From Ophioderma brevispina (lineage: Eukaryota > Echinodermata > Ophiuroidea > Amphilepidida > Ophiodermatidae): 64,000 bases of DNA. The number at the start of each line of letters is the position of its first letter. Position 1 is the first letter of the stretch. The stretch lies in contig JAMKCH010022324.1 of the NCBI GenBank assembly GCA_023653785.1, positions 49,965 to 113,964 on the forward strand, read 5' to 3'. Below, piece after piece: positions 46,301 through 57,200 of this stretch. The position numbers and the translations under genes are program-made. The notes under the pieces are model-generated. The model was not told the DNA's origin and searched no databases. It saw only the letters and a program-made list of their open reading frames with translations.

Positions 46301-46643
46301 ATTATGACCTATTTCACTTAGGATACTTACCACTCCAGCAAGTCTTTTAAATTATTTCAAAGAGTTAGAAATTAAATTAGCTTTTTCAGAGTGCACACCA
46401 ATTGTGTATTGCTCCATTGCTCCAAACAGAAGAACAGTTGGCAAAAAGTGACCTTTTCACAATGATTGTTCATACAGAGAGATCAATTTTTGTTTTAATT
46501 TTCTTTGGTAATTTGTTGAATGCTTTGAAGCCTACTCTCCATGTTCTTCAAGGACTAAAATTATGTTTCCCTGAAATTAGAAAGTAATATCATCTATCAC
46601 AAAGTGCAGCTCTGTGCAATATCAAATATTACACTACAAAATG
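43301..46643. other. Intron 1, left part (no gene recognised)
   Basis: The only defined element is a copy of the SINE-like repeat at 44340-44560. The open frames near 43385 and 44025 have no recognisable features. Confidence 0.55.
44340..44560 (+). repeat. Interspersed SINE-like repeat, copy in intron 1
   Basis: Same order of segments as 25829-26060, including 'gaactaaaaagaagatctacctataagggcgtcagctctggagag' in part, 'ccatccagcacattgacgcc' and 'gtgaggtgaatccggccacc'. It is in the same orientation. Confidence 0.78.
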
Positions 46644-46700
46644 CAGAGGTTCCTCAAGGTTCACTTCTAGGTCCACTTCACTTGTATAAACCCATCAGAA
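46644..46700 (+). mobile_element. Reverse-transcriptase-like motif fragment
   Basis: The plus strand reads AISNITLQNAEVPQGSLLG then PLHLYKPIRN. This resembles the conserved GVPQGSxLGPLLF...YIND block of non-LTR retrotransposon reverse transcriptases. Related but decayed copies of the same block occur at 46853-46885, 47026-47058 and 47696-47730. Nothing else of an element can be followed. Confidence 0.45.
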
Positions 46701-46844
46701 ATGGTAAGTAATGGTATTGGAATTCTACATATTGTGGAAAGTGCACTGCTTTGTAACACACAGTATAAATCATGTTATAAATGAGATCCTTAACAATTAC
46801 TATTTGGTTTTTATTTGTGACTTGTGCATACGTACAATTCGTAA

Positions 46845-47010
46845 ATCTTACTTGAGGGTTCCCCAAGGGTAGCTTCTTGGTTCCCTTGTGACATGTGCAT
46901 ACCTACCACATATATTGCAAATTTTAGCCTGACCAGATTGTCCCAGTGAAATGTGAGGGTGATGTGTACATGTTGACATTATGTAGCAGCAGTTATAGCC
47001 TATATGTGCC
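46845..47010 (-). pseudogene. Degenerate copy of exon 1
   Basis: Aligned with 47020-47205, this segment keeps 'cccaagg.tag.ttcttgg', 'cccagtga.atg', 'gagggtgatgtgtacatgttgacat' and a GTAGGT donor in gene sense. The YTSPSLPN codons are damaged (TCTSPSHFTG in part) and a stop is present. It is a second tandem unit holding exon 1 and its donor-side intron. Confidence 0.7.
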
Positions 47011-47068
47011 TACTGCTACATATTTGTGTACCCCAAGGTTCATTCCTTGGCCCATTGTGCATACGTAC

Positions 47069-47203
47069 CATTTGTGGTGAGTGTTGGCCTGAAGCAGGTA
47101 GCCCCAGTGAGATGTTGGGCAGTGAGGGTGACGTATACAAGTTGACATCACTGGTGCTTTGGCTATACATGCGATTCATCAACATCGGATAGCTTCCCAG
47201 TTC
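47069..47203 (-). CDS. HDAC4: HDAC class IIa exon 1 of those visible (YTSPSLPN block)
   Basis: 135 nt, 45 codons, phase 0 at both ends. Acceptor 'gcctgtcatatctctag' above 47203 (moderate); donor GTACGTA below 47069. It reads ELGSYPMLMNRMYSQSTSDV, then NLYTSPSLPNISLGLPASGQ and HSPQM. NLYTSPSLPNISLGLPASG matches LYTSPSLPNITLGLPATG of HDAC4, a conserved class IIa segment downstream of the MEF2-binding region. An alternative acceptor at 47163 would shorten the exon. It is called first only because no upstream exon was found; the full gene must have more 5' exons. Confidence 0.93.
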
Positions 47204-48275
47204 CTAGAGATATGACAGGCATGCAGTGAGCAGATATAGAGACAGTACACACTGAACAACATAAAACACAGTGCTATGTCACATTGGTTTATACATTTCT
47301 AAATTGCTATAAGATAGAATGTAGTATTGAACCAGGTCATGTTCGAGCAAAGATCTGCAAATTTTGTGTGCTTTTTCAAACCAATGATTGCATTTCATTC
47401 TTAAGTGTAAGCTAGCTGCTAAACTCTAAATGGCTTAGCTTTGAACAACTCCGATCACACCCTCTACTCATCAACGGGTGCAAAATGAAACTTGGCATTA
47501 TTTAGGCCACTAAGGACATAGCTACAACACACACTGAAGGATACTAATCTGTAGATCCCACTCTCAGCCCTTGACAAACAATTTACAACACTAGAATTAT
47601 TTGCAAAGTTTATCTGATGTTCGGCAGGAATCCTACAACCACTGAAAATGATAAAGGATGCTATAGTTTTGCACTATGCACAATTACAAATACTGGGGTC
47701 CCTCAGGGTTCATCCCATTGGTCCCAATTCACAAATTCAAACAAGATCAAAGGAACTGCCTAACCAATCACAATAGTCAATATCTACTTAGAAATTTTAG
47801 GGCTACACTTAATTAAAATTATGCTAAGGGATTCTGGTACAAAGTTATCAGATCTTCTACACCACATTAGCTCAGTAATGTTAATAGTGTTTATTTGCAT
47901 AACAGGTAGTTGATTTGCACCACTTGGTTAATACTTTCTACATTTTTTCTGTGAGTGCAAGTGTTACAGAAAGGGAGATGACAAGACCATTCTCTCTTAA
48001 GTGTTGTCTGGACTTAAGAATGACATATCTAGGTTTAGTGCAAGAAGACCCCATTTGCAATAGCTGCCATTTGTCAGTTGTATTCTTATTAAGTGTTATA
48101 CCTGCCAAATCTAACACCTAGCAGCTATTGCAGATGGGGCATTTTTGCCCTAAACCCTCAATATTTTAATATGGCTTAAAAATATGCTGCATTGGTGTAA
48201 CAAGCTGGAAAGAAATAGGGCAAGTAGGTTGGATTTTAATTTTGTGTATATACTCATTAGGGTTGGTATTCATTA

Positions 48276-48657
48276 GTTGTGTCCACATGGAGGCTGAAAC
48301 TCTGGAGTGTCGAATTGGGGTTTTTGACTGTGTAGATGCATTTGGAGTTTTAAACTCTGAAGTGTTATCGAGGGTCTAGTGGGTTTTATCCCCCTAAAGA
48401 AAATTGGGGTGAAGCACGAACTCCTAAAACACTCTAAAGTGTTTTGGAGTGTTGTGCCATGTGGAAAGTTTCGGGGGGATAGGAGCAGGGGTGATCTTGC
48501 AAGCTCATCTTTGTCGACAAATTCCTGTGTTTGAATATCACGCACGAAAGCCCAAGGCTTCCGGTACATTGACTTCCAGTCTACACTCCGTTCGGAGAAG
48601 CGGAGGAGAATAGTCAGGGGGATGATTTCAGAGTTTTGGCTATCGTGTGGACACAAC
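48276..48657. mobile_element. TIR element with GTTGTGTCCACA ends
   Basis: 382 bp bounded by GTTGTGTCCACA and TGTGGACACAAC, perfect 12-bp inverted repeats. Looser inverted similarity ('gaaactctg' / 'cagagtttt') continues inward. A minus-strand open frame of 127 codons fills it but starts in the terminal repeat and has no transposase signature. No clear target duplication. Confidence 0.75.
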
Positions 48658-49073
48658 TTGGAGAGAAGTAAAATAATTGGATTAAATTTTCACCTCTAGA
48701 GTTTCAAACCCTTGGTGTTTTGTGACTCTCTGAACATGGCTATTAATTTTCTTTTTCTAAATTAGGATAGATTATGTTAAGTCAGTACAAGAATTAGGCC
48801 CATTCATAAAGGCAATGGTGTTTACACCAAGTGTAATTTTATGCTGAATTTAGTGGTGATCATCACACAGACAATGTACTGGCAAAAGCTGCAATTTGCA
48901 ACTTCAATTCAATTTGACTTTAATGATGCTAAATCTGCTACCAAAATTCACACTTTTTGTATTATGATGAAATAGCAAAGTTCATAAGTTTACTCAAGTT
49001 TTGATAAATTTGATTATGACTAGGTCAATATCAGATGGCAACTTTTGCCTACTCCAAAACTATGTCTGCAGAA

Positions 49074-49276
49074 CAGTGGCGTAACAGGCGGGGGGCAGGG
49101 GAGCAGGTTGCCCCCCGACGACTTTGGCCGGGAAAAAATTTGCAAAAATAATGCTAAATCAGCCGTTTTTTAGCCCTCTGACCGGGAAAAATTGGCCTTT
49201 TGACCCCCCTAAGAGGGAAAATGTCCCCAAACTGGGAAATTTGCCCCTCAGAGCGGGCAGGCCTGTTACGCCACTG
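49074..49276. mobile_element. Intact hAT-type MITE with 8-bp target duplication
   Basis: 203 bp with perfect 16-bp inverted ends, CAGTGGCGTAACAGGC and GCCTGTTACGCCACTG. It is flanked on both sides by the identical octamer CTGCAGAA (49066-49073 and 49277-49284). CAGTGGCGTA-like ends with an 8-bp duplication are the signature of the hAT superfamily. The interior is GC-richer, with repeated CCGGGAAAA words. It is non-coding and probably a recent insertion. Confidence 0.93.
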
Positions 49277-51621
49277 CTGCAGAACCAACCGTTAGGTCAA
49301 CAATGGCAGTGTTATATACAATATTAAGAAACATTAACCCATCCTTAATTTTAAAATGCAAATGACTGTATTCACAAACATATATTTTTGCTTCTAGTGA
49401 CTTGAACATGATTGAAGTGCAACAATGAACTATCCCATGCAATGAATATTAGGATGATGTAACAGTGCATATTACCCACAGCAAAGTTAGGTTAACATCA
49501 AAAGCGTGTGTCCGACTTCTAACATTAATTTTGAACAATTTTTGAATTTTTTGTTTCCTGCAAGATTCTAACAATCAACAACCAATCTGTACTTTTAATG
49601 AAAGACAAAGAACCTGTTGCTGTCTACCTTCTCTAGGAAGTCAACCAATCTCAAAATTCAATGTCAAATCCCACCAAGCATTTGTTAGGAACTTAGTAGT
49701 GATTTGACATAACTCCTTTGTTGCCTATGTATTCCATTTCCTAATTACCTATCAATTTGGCACTTAAATACTCAAAATGAAACTTCAAACAATTTTCCCT
49801 ATGAAATATTTATCTTAAAGTTACCTCTAATTTATTCATCTGAACCAGGCTTTTGTAACCAAGTCAAAACCCACACACAAAAAAAAGTGGGGCATTTTTT
49901 GCACAATAACTCACTGGTTCATCTACCAGCTCCTATTAGTGAAACCAACACAAATTTCTCTGTTTATTATCTTTTATTATTATTATTATTTTAGGTTACC
50001 AAAAAATTCATATCTGTCCAAACTTTTTTCCAGGCCAATGTATTTTTTTTTACATATAAGCTCACTTTAAGGTTGATGGCTGATCAACAACCTCGTCCCC
50101 CACTTCACTCCATCAAAATAGAGAAGATTTTGTTATCAGAATTTCATATTTTTCTCATTACCACAGTGAAATTTAAGGCCCAGGAATTGTTTCCTTTTGA
50201 TGTTACCAACAAATACATCTCCAAACATGGTCGACCACATTAATTAACATACACTTTTACATGGGCCAGTTTAGTACACATTTTCAGATGTTTTTTACGG
50301 ATAGGCTCCTATGTGAGGAAGAAAATTTGTATGGAAATTGTATGGAAATCAGACCACGATCAGGTGACCCACTTTTAAATTCATATTTGTTTTTGAGTTT
50401 TATTTCTATTTATTCTATTGCACCAATCAGTTTTGTTTTAAGCCTCATATTATATCCCAATATCCACAGAATTTTTTTCAATATCAATCCAATTTGTAAC
50501 TCTTTTGACAACTTTCCCATAAAACCTATTAAATGAATACACTAATTTCCACACACCAGTGCAGTATTTTTGACCAAATTAAGCAAGCCTTGAGCAAGAT
50601 ATTTTCCAATATAACCTACCACATATTCTTTAAGGTTAAGCAATTAATAGCCCACTGTGAAAAGCATTTGTACAGTTGGAGTTTGTAACAAATAAAAAAA
50701 AATACCTACTAGCAATAGGTCACTACTGTACGATGACTAATTTTCGCACCCTGAAATATTTCACAAGTCATTAGTGGTCTTCCTCTAACTTTTTCACAAT
50801 TGAACATCCTTAGTGAATTCTACCTCAGGAGCAGAGACACTTTTACAGGAAGGAATATCCCCAAATTGGTGTCACTTTTTAAATATGCAAACATTTTTTA
50901 CCCTTAAATAAAATTGTCTTAAAATTTTCAAACATTCTTTTACACAAAAAATTATTTTCAAGTATCTTCACCTTTCCGCTAACAGCTAATAACTTTAACA
51001 AACATATAGCTCTGGGTTTTTTAATGTAGGGGCCATTAAATGCTCTAATGACCCAAGACTAAACATATCAGACTCATTTGATATCATTTTTCACATTATA
51101 GCAATAAATCAGAGTTTTTTTACCATTTTGTAAGTACAAAATGGATTCCACTCAACTACCATGCACAAAGGGTTAATATCCAGTCATTGAACCTTGCCTT
51201 TAGGATGAGAGTGTTTACAATATCATTTATTCCAGTGGAAAAATAGGAAAGCGTGTAAGTTTGTACCGTCTGCAAATCTGATTCTGCCTAAATATAACCA
51301 AATTGTGACATGTTTGGCAACTCGGCCCACAGGCAAGTGTAATTAGTGCTCTGCACTACTGGAGTCACCCTAGCCATTACAGTGTGTTAGGGGAAAAATA
51401 CAAAAAAAAATACAATCAATGGGCTAGTCTAAACCATTCCAACGAAACTGCCGTCAACATGTTGGCCAGCATTTTAAATGGATGAGGTGTAATGACACAA
51501 TTAATTGCACTGTCGATTATACCTAGGTTTTCACTTTACAATTACAGTTTTGGCAAAAACTGTTGTAAGGCAAATTTGACATCTCTCACGTGTTTGATGT
51601 CGGGTGTTTGATGTAGGGCGC

Positions 51622-51690
51622 AAGTGCTAGTCGCCACCCACCCCCAACCCCCACCCCCACCCCACCACCCTACCCACCAACAGGGGAGGA
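51622..51690 (-). other. G-quadruplex-capable run on the gene-sense strand
   Basis: The plus strand is 'cacccacccccaacccccac' followed by more C tracts, so the minus strand carries at least six G3+ runs with 1-2-nt loops. This satisfies the usual four-tract quadruplex pattern. It lies far upstream of exon 1. Confidence 0.7.
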
Positions 51691-52554
51691 GGAAAACGGC
51701 CACTTTTTGTGAATTTTTTGATAACAGGTCCATTTTTAGCGAAAATTTGTACAAGAAAGTCTACTTTTAAGTGATGAGATCTTCAAAAAGTAAACAAAAA
51801 ATGGACATTTTAGGGGCCCGGCTTAGCGCCACTTGTACCCAAAAAAGTCAATTTTTCAAAGGGTCCCGCACCCCCCAAACAAAATTAAATCTTGCGTACG
51901 CCCTGAGCAAGTGGATAATGAAATGAGGGTGTAGCAAAAGTTAATCGATAGGCCAATAAAATGGTAACAACGTGTCTCCCAGACTACAGTGGGTGAACAC
52001 TTTACTTGGACGGAGAGATACGCACACATCATGTTAGCGCAACAAGCATGGGGGAAAAAGGGGGAAATTAAAAAAAATCCCCAGAAATTATGCTGAGGGG
52101 GAAATGAGGGGAGGGGGGAGAAAGAAAAGAAAATGCGAAGAGGAAAAATGAAAGAACAAGAACAAACAAGAAAAGGCTAATTAAAACAATTTGAAGTCAG
52201 CATTAAGTAGTAAGAGTATTTATTATCCAAAATTAAGGTCCGAAAAGGTCTGTTGGGGTTTTCCAAGTTCTTGTAGTTATCCGCAGGCGGCGGCTGTGAG
52301 CTCCGTACAGGGATACAGCCAGCGGCTTGTCTGAACTGCTGTACCGCGGGAAAACACTGATTAAAAAACGGTTCCGGGAAATTCCCCAAGGCCAGTCTAA
52401 GCTTTCAAACTATACTGATCTTTCATGATCTTTTCAGCTCATGACCACAGTAATCACGTCATCCACGTGTAATTTCTGATCACAAATTTGCACAATACTG
52501 GTTAAGCTTCTAAATGAGTTCTAAAATATTTGTTTTGTGTCGAATATCACGCGT

Positions 52555-52600
52555 GTGGACCATGCCGTCGGGTTTCGCCGTCGGCCATTTTGTAATTTTT
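52555..52600 (-). promoter_or_regulatory. CpG-rich patch with a YY1-like site
   Basis: On the minus strand, ACAAAATGGCCGACGG (around 52577-52592) fits the YY1 core (AANATGGC) often found at transcription starts. Six CpGs fall within about 50 bp in otherwise CpG-poor sequence. The ATG opens a 13-codon frame, MADGETRRHGPHA, before a stop. It could mark a start site for a minus-strand transcript, but there is no other support. Confidence 0.2.
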
Positions 52601-53963
52601 TTCAAGCTAAAATGACGTATTTCAGCAATAAAAACACATAATTTATTTAGATTTCAAATCTATGTTAGTCATCTCTGAAATGATTTTTTTTTAAATAATT
52701 CTGACTTAATTACCGTTGTTTATTTTTGTTTACTTGCAATTAACATATGAATGGAAGCTATGTTCACTTAGTTGTTTGGTTTGATCCATTTAATACATGG
52801 GGGCAAGGTAATTGCTTTATTGTAAATACTGAACCAGGAAAGAACACAAAAGCGCTATACGATTGGCGAGGCAACGTGTCAGGCCATGCAATTATGATTA
52901 ACACGCTTGGGGAATATTTGTATTCATTTACGCATCATTTTAAAGGTGGTCTGGGAGGGAATTATAGGTAAGGCGACCCTTTTTTGTGATCGATTGATTT
53001 AAGAAAAGACTTCTGTAACTTGGATATGGTTGTCTACCAGGACCCTTTAGTTTAGGTGCGTAATTACGTGGATTCGGTGAATTTTCAGCGCTTTTTTGGT
53101 GGGGAAATACCAATTTAACAGTGCAAGAAAAAAACGTGGAATTGCCGAAAATCGCGCGTGAAAAGCTGGTTTTCTAAACGCCGATCCTCCGGACCCTTAG
53201 GAATCAATTTGGAGGTGAAGGATTTCATTTATGTTGGAAGCTGTCCGGCGGGAAATCGTATTCTGCTTCCCGGGAAATTTACATTTTTTCCAGCCCTGGC
53301 AACAAGCTCTGCGGAGGTTCGGCGCATTCTTCAACCAATTACGCATCGCGAAACAATGTGCAATGTTCCTCCTGGCCCACGCAGTCCACACTCGCGTGTG
53401 TTCGATTCTGTCCAACAAATTATTAATCAGACTGTAGCGTGCAGTGTTACACAGAAACAACAATCTTTCTTTTACAATCTGTATGTTAGACTGATTAAAA
53501 TTTTAAATTTGTTTCTCATCCCTCTCACTCACTTTCTGGAGTTGGAATTATTTTCTTTTTCCAATATTTTGATAATTTTTAGGGTGTTAATGATACAATA
53601 AATCCTTTACATTGATAAACAAATTTATTAGTTAACTTCAATCACTTTCATGTGTTTCTCTCGTAATGGGGGTTAGTTAACCCATAGAAAAAAGGGCATC
53701 TGCATTTTCTACAAACATACTGACAATAGAATTAGAACTGTTAAAACACTGAAAAAAAATATTATTTAAACAACTCCCTCACTGTTTGTTCAAAGAACTT
53801 GGGGCTGAGAAATTAATAATTATTTTTTGGAGCATTTATTTCTAATTTTTTGTTTTGCAAGTTACATTTTTTTTCCACATGATGGTCTAAGGAAGAGAAA
53901 ACCACAATACATCATGATAGAATCACCATGTCACCCATTGTGATATCCATAAAGGTGTGATGT

Positions 53964-54254
53964 AAGTAGCAAACCAAAAGGAAGTATTCTGTTAGTTAAC
54001 TAAACATAAGATACTCCCTTTTGCCATATCAGAACATCATGTGATCACCATGTGATACCCATGCAATACAAATTTGATATATACATAAAATACTCATGTG
54101 ATACCCATGTGATGAACAGCAAACCAAAAGGAAGTATTCTGTTAGTTAACTAAACATAAGATGTGCCCTTTTGCCTTATCAGAATCACCATGTGATACCC
54201 ATGCAATACACATTTGATATATACATGAAATACTCATGTGATACCCACATGATG
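53964..54254. repeat. Two-copy ~150-bp tandem duplication
   Basis: Two successive units each contain 'agcaaaccaaaaggaagtat', 'tctgttagttaactaaacat', 'gatacccatgcaatacaaatttgatatatac' (in pieces) and 'actcatgtgatacccatgtgatg'. They are nearly identical apart from a short indel near 54040. Confidence 0.9.
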
Positions 54255-57200
54255 TACAGCAGTCAGCAGGGACACACCATAACAGAAAGTATACTATTTT
54301 TCAACTAAATATAACAGACACCTTTCTACCAAATTCGGACTATGCCTCTCTATCCATTTGATGTTAAATTTTAACAAACTCAATCAACATTTATGACACA
54401 CTTTTGAAGGATACAACAAACTGGCACTTCTTCTTCGGACATGTTGTAGAGAACGCTTTTGCTAATCAACTTATCAAGCTGACAGCGTCCACATCGCACT
54501 ATAATCCCATGATGAAATTAAATTACACGCCAAATAGAATCGCCTCGCTCCTCGCCATCGTATCAGGCTCTCATATTTCATCTACGTCACTAAACCACTG
54601 ATATCCCATGCAGTTACAAATATTAATTTTTTTTCTCTTTTCCCGCCTTTGTTTTTGGCTTGACACTCATAACGCATCAAGGAATCAGTAAAAATAGCCG
54701 TGGGTAGTTATCACCAGCAATTTGCTTAAGATTATAAAAATGTGGCTCTAGATTTCCATGAAATTGATTCCGTAATTAAAAGGTTGCTAACCAGCAATAT
54801 ACTTCAAGATGAGAATCAAGTGCCGGAAAATAAAACAAAACAACGTAGTGCTAGGTTTGTCCTCCGAGGCAAGCTCCCTAAAAATATAGCTATTTTTTTA
54901 GCCACGCCACTTTCTTATCAACACATGAGATAAAATTGTTAATATAGTAAAGAAAGTAATCTGAGAGTATAATGTAGTTATTATTGAAACATGGATTATC
55001 AAATATCATCGGAAGTTAATATTGCTAACAACGGGATAGGATAAGTCATTTTGAGCTAGCCTTGAAATCTCTTGACCGGCGACCCAGTAAAACCCAGAAT
55101 TCATTTTTAAAAAGCAAAAGAAGGCAATTTTACCAGAATATAGTGGAAGGTTTAAGTAGCATTAGCACTTGACTGATTGTTTAAAAAAAAGTATTGAATT
55201 TCTAATAAAAAAGACGGATCAATTTTAATCCAAAATTTGTGACTTGCTTTTCCCTCGTAACAATATCTTTGGTTAACGGGAAATAAACCAACAAATCTCT
55301 ATAATTAGCTTGTGGGTGATTTAAAGTTACTGTCACAGTGTTTTCTTGTTGTTCACAAACAGAAAAAAACCAGTATTATATTATAGCTAAATATATTTCT
55401 TATTTCGGACAATAAATAGTTGCTTTTGGCAGACTATGTAAGTGGTTTGACTGTTAGTGATCTACTCGATAATTTTTTCTAAAATTAACATATAAGGTAT
55501 TTACAACGGTGCTGATTAATTAAGAATCTGAAAGAAAAAATGGGGGTCACCGACTTGTTTTTGAGCTATAGCCAAAACAAAAAAAGTATGTTGTCACTTT
55601 TTTAACCACGCAAGTCTATGGGAAAATTCAAATTTGACGTTTTAGAGCGCCTACAAAATAAAAACCTCTCGATTAAAATTTTGTAATTTCTAACATGTTG
55701 AGGTCCGATGTCTTCTTCAAAATTTTGAAAAATAAAAAATGAGGGTCACCGACTTCCTTTTTCCACTACACGCGAAAACCATTGAAAATTGGACACTTTT
55801 TTCAATGGGCGTCTTGTTGGGCGGCAGAAAAATCCGAGCCACATTCGGTACGCAACAAAGCAGGAACGCAGTCGTAGAGATGCGCGATTTTAATAAACGC
55901 AAACACAGCGACACAGTTATCGCGGTATCTGCGCATGATACCTTCTCAGCTCAAAACTAAAATTCTCCATTTGTCCATGACTGGGCTCTATATACAGAAT
56001 GCTAAGGTGTAAAGCGCTTGCGCTACAAAAATCCACGTCAAACCCCTAATCTGTATTGCAATTTGATACCGATACTGTTTATTAAAGTAATCAGTGGCTT
56101 ACCACTACCACGCTTGTAATGATTCAAATAATATATCGGCAGTATAATTACAATAATAACATCTGTAAGGGGGTTGACAATATGATCCAGACATTTAAAA
56201 AACATACAATAAAATATATACGTTTTGTTGGTTGGGAAAGGGAGAACTTTACTTTTCTTGCTTAAAAGGCTGACTCCTTTGGAAAATCACTCCCACACAA
56301 TACAAATTGACCAATTGATTTTACTAGTTAGATCAAATCTTACACTTGAAATAACATTTATCCATTTTGTTTCAGCAAAACCAACATTCATTAAAACAGT
56401 TACTTTAAAATAGAAAACAAAAATGGTATTACGACATACTCATGTTTGGTCCCTGAAACAAGAACAGCATCTGCTAAACTAAAAACTATTGGGCAGTTTT
56501 TCCACCTATTGTGGTGTGGTCAAAACCTGAACCACCTAAAAAGGAAAACTTCCTCAACTTTTGGCACGCCATCTAAGGTCTATGGGACCTTTCATACAAC
56601 TTGAAAGCTTCAACTGTAACAGCAACTGCTAAACCTTTCTAAAAATAGTCCCTTCCAATAAAAGCAAATAAACTGGTTAGTCTTGCTCCTTACTTTCTTA
56701 AAGCAAAATATACTGGCTATACATCATCCTAATGTACAGAAAATGTACTGAAATTTATGGTACAGCACATCAAAGGGCTGTGTTATTAATATATTTAGAT
56801 GCCAAGTTTGATAATAAAACAATCAATTTAGGGACTTAAAAAAAAATCTGAGGTGATAATTGCTGCCAAAGTTGCCCCCCAAGCCAGTGATCAAAAAGAG
56901 TAAATACTAGGAAATTATGATTCATCACCATTTTACAATTTTGTCCCCAAAATATTGCCAACATCACTCTTACACTATGTAGCAAATATAAGACACTAAT
57001 TAAAACAGGAAGCAGACTATTTATGGTTTTTAAACCCCTACAGCTCACCACATACTGCTCTTAAATTTTTTCCCTTGTTGCAGACAAAATAACGGTTGAA
57101 ACTGTTACTACTGAGTGCCACAATTTCTTAAATCAATCAGGGTATATCTTGCAAATTGCAATGAAAAACCTTGAGTACACCTATACGGACTATTAGACAT

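Noticed and set aside
48273..48656. 127-codon minus-strand frame as a gene
   Set aside because: It coincides with a TIR-bounded repeat, begins in its terminal repeat and has no recognisable domain.
53158..53601. 147-codon plus-strand frame as a gene
   Set aside because: No recognisable domain. The second half is AT-rich with intron-like composition, and part of it is a block shared with 30.9 kb.
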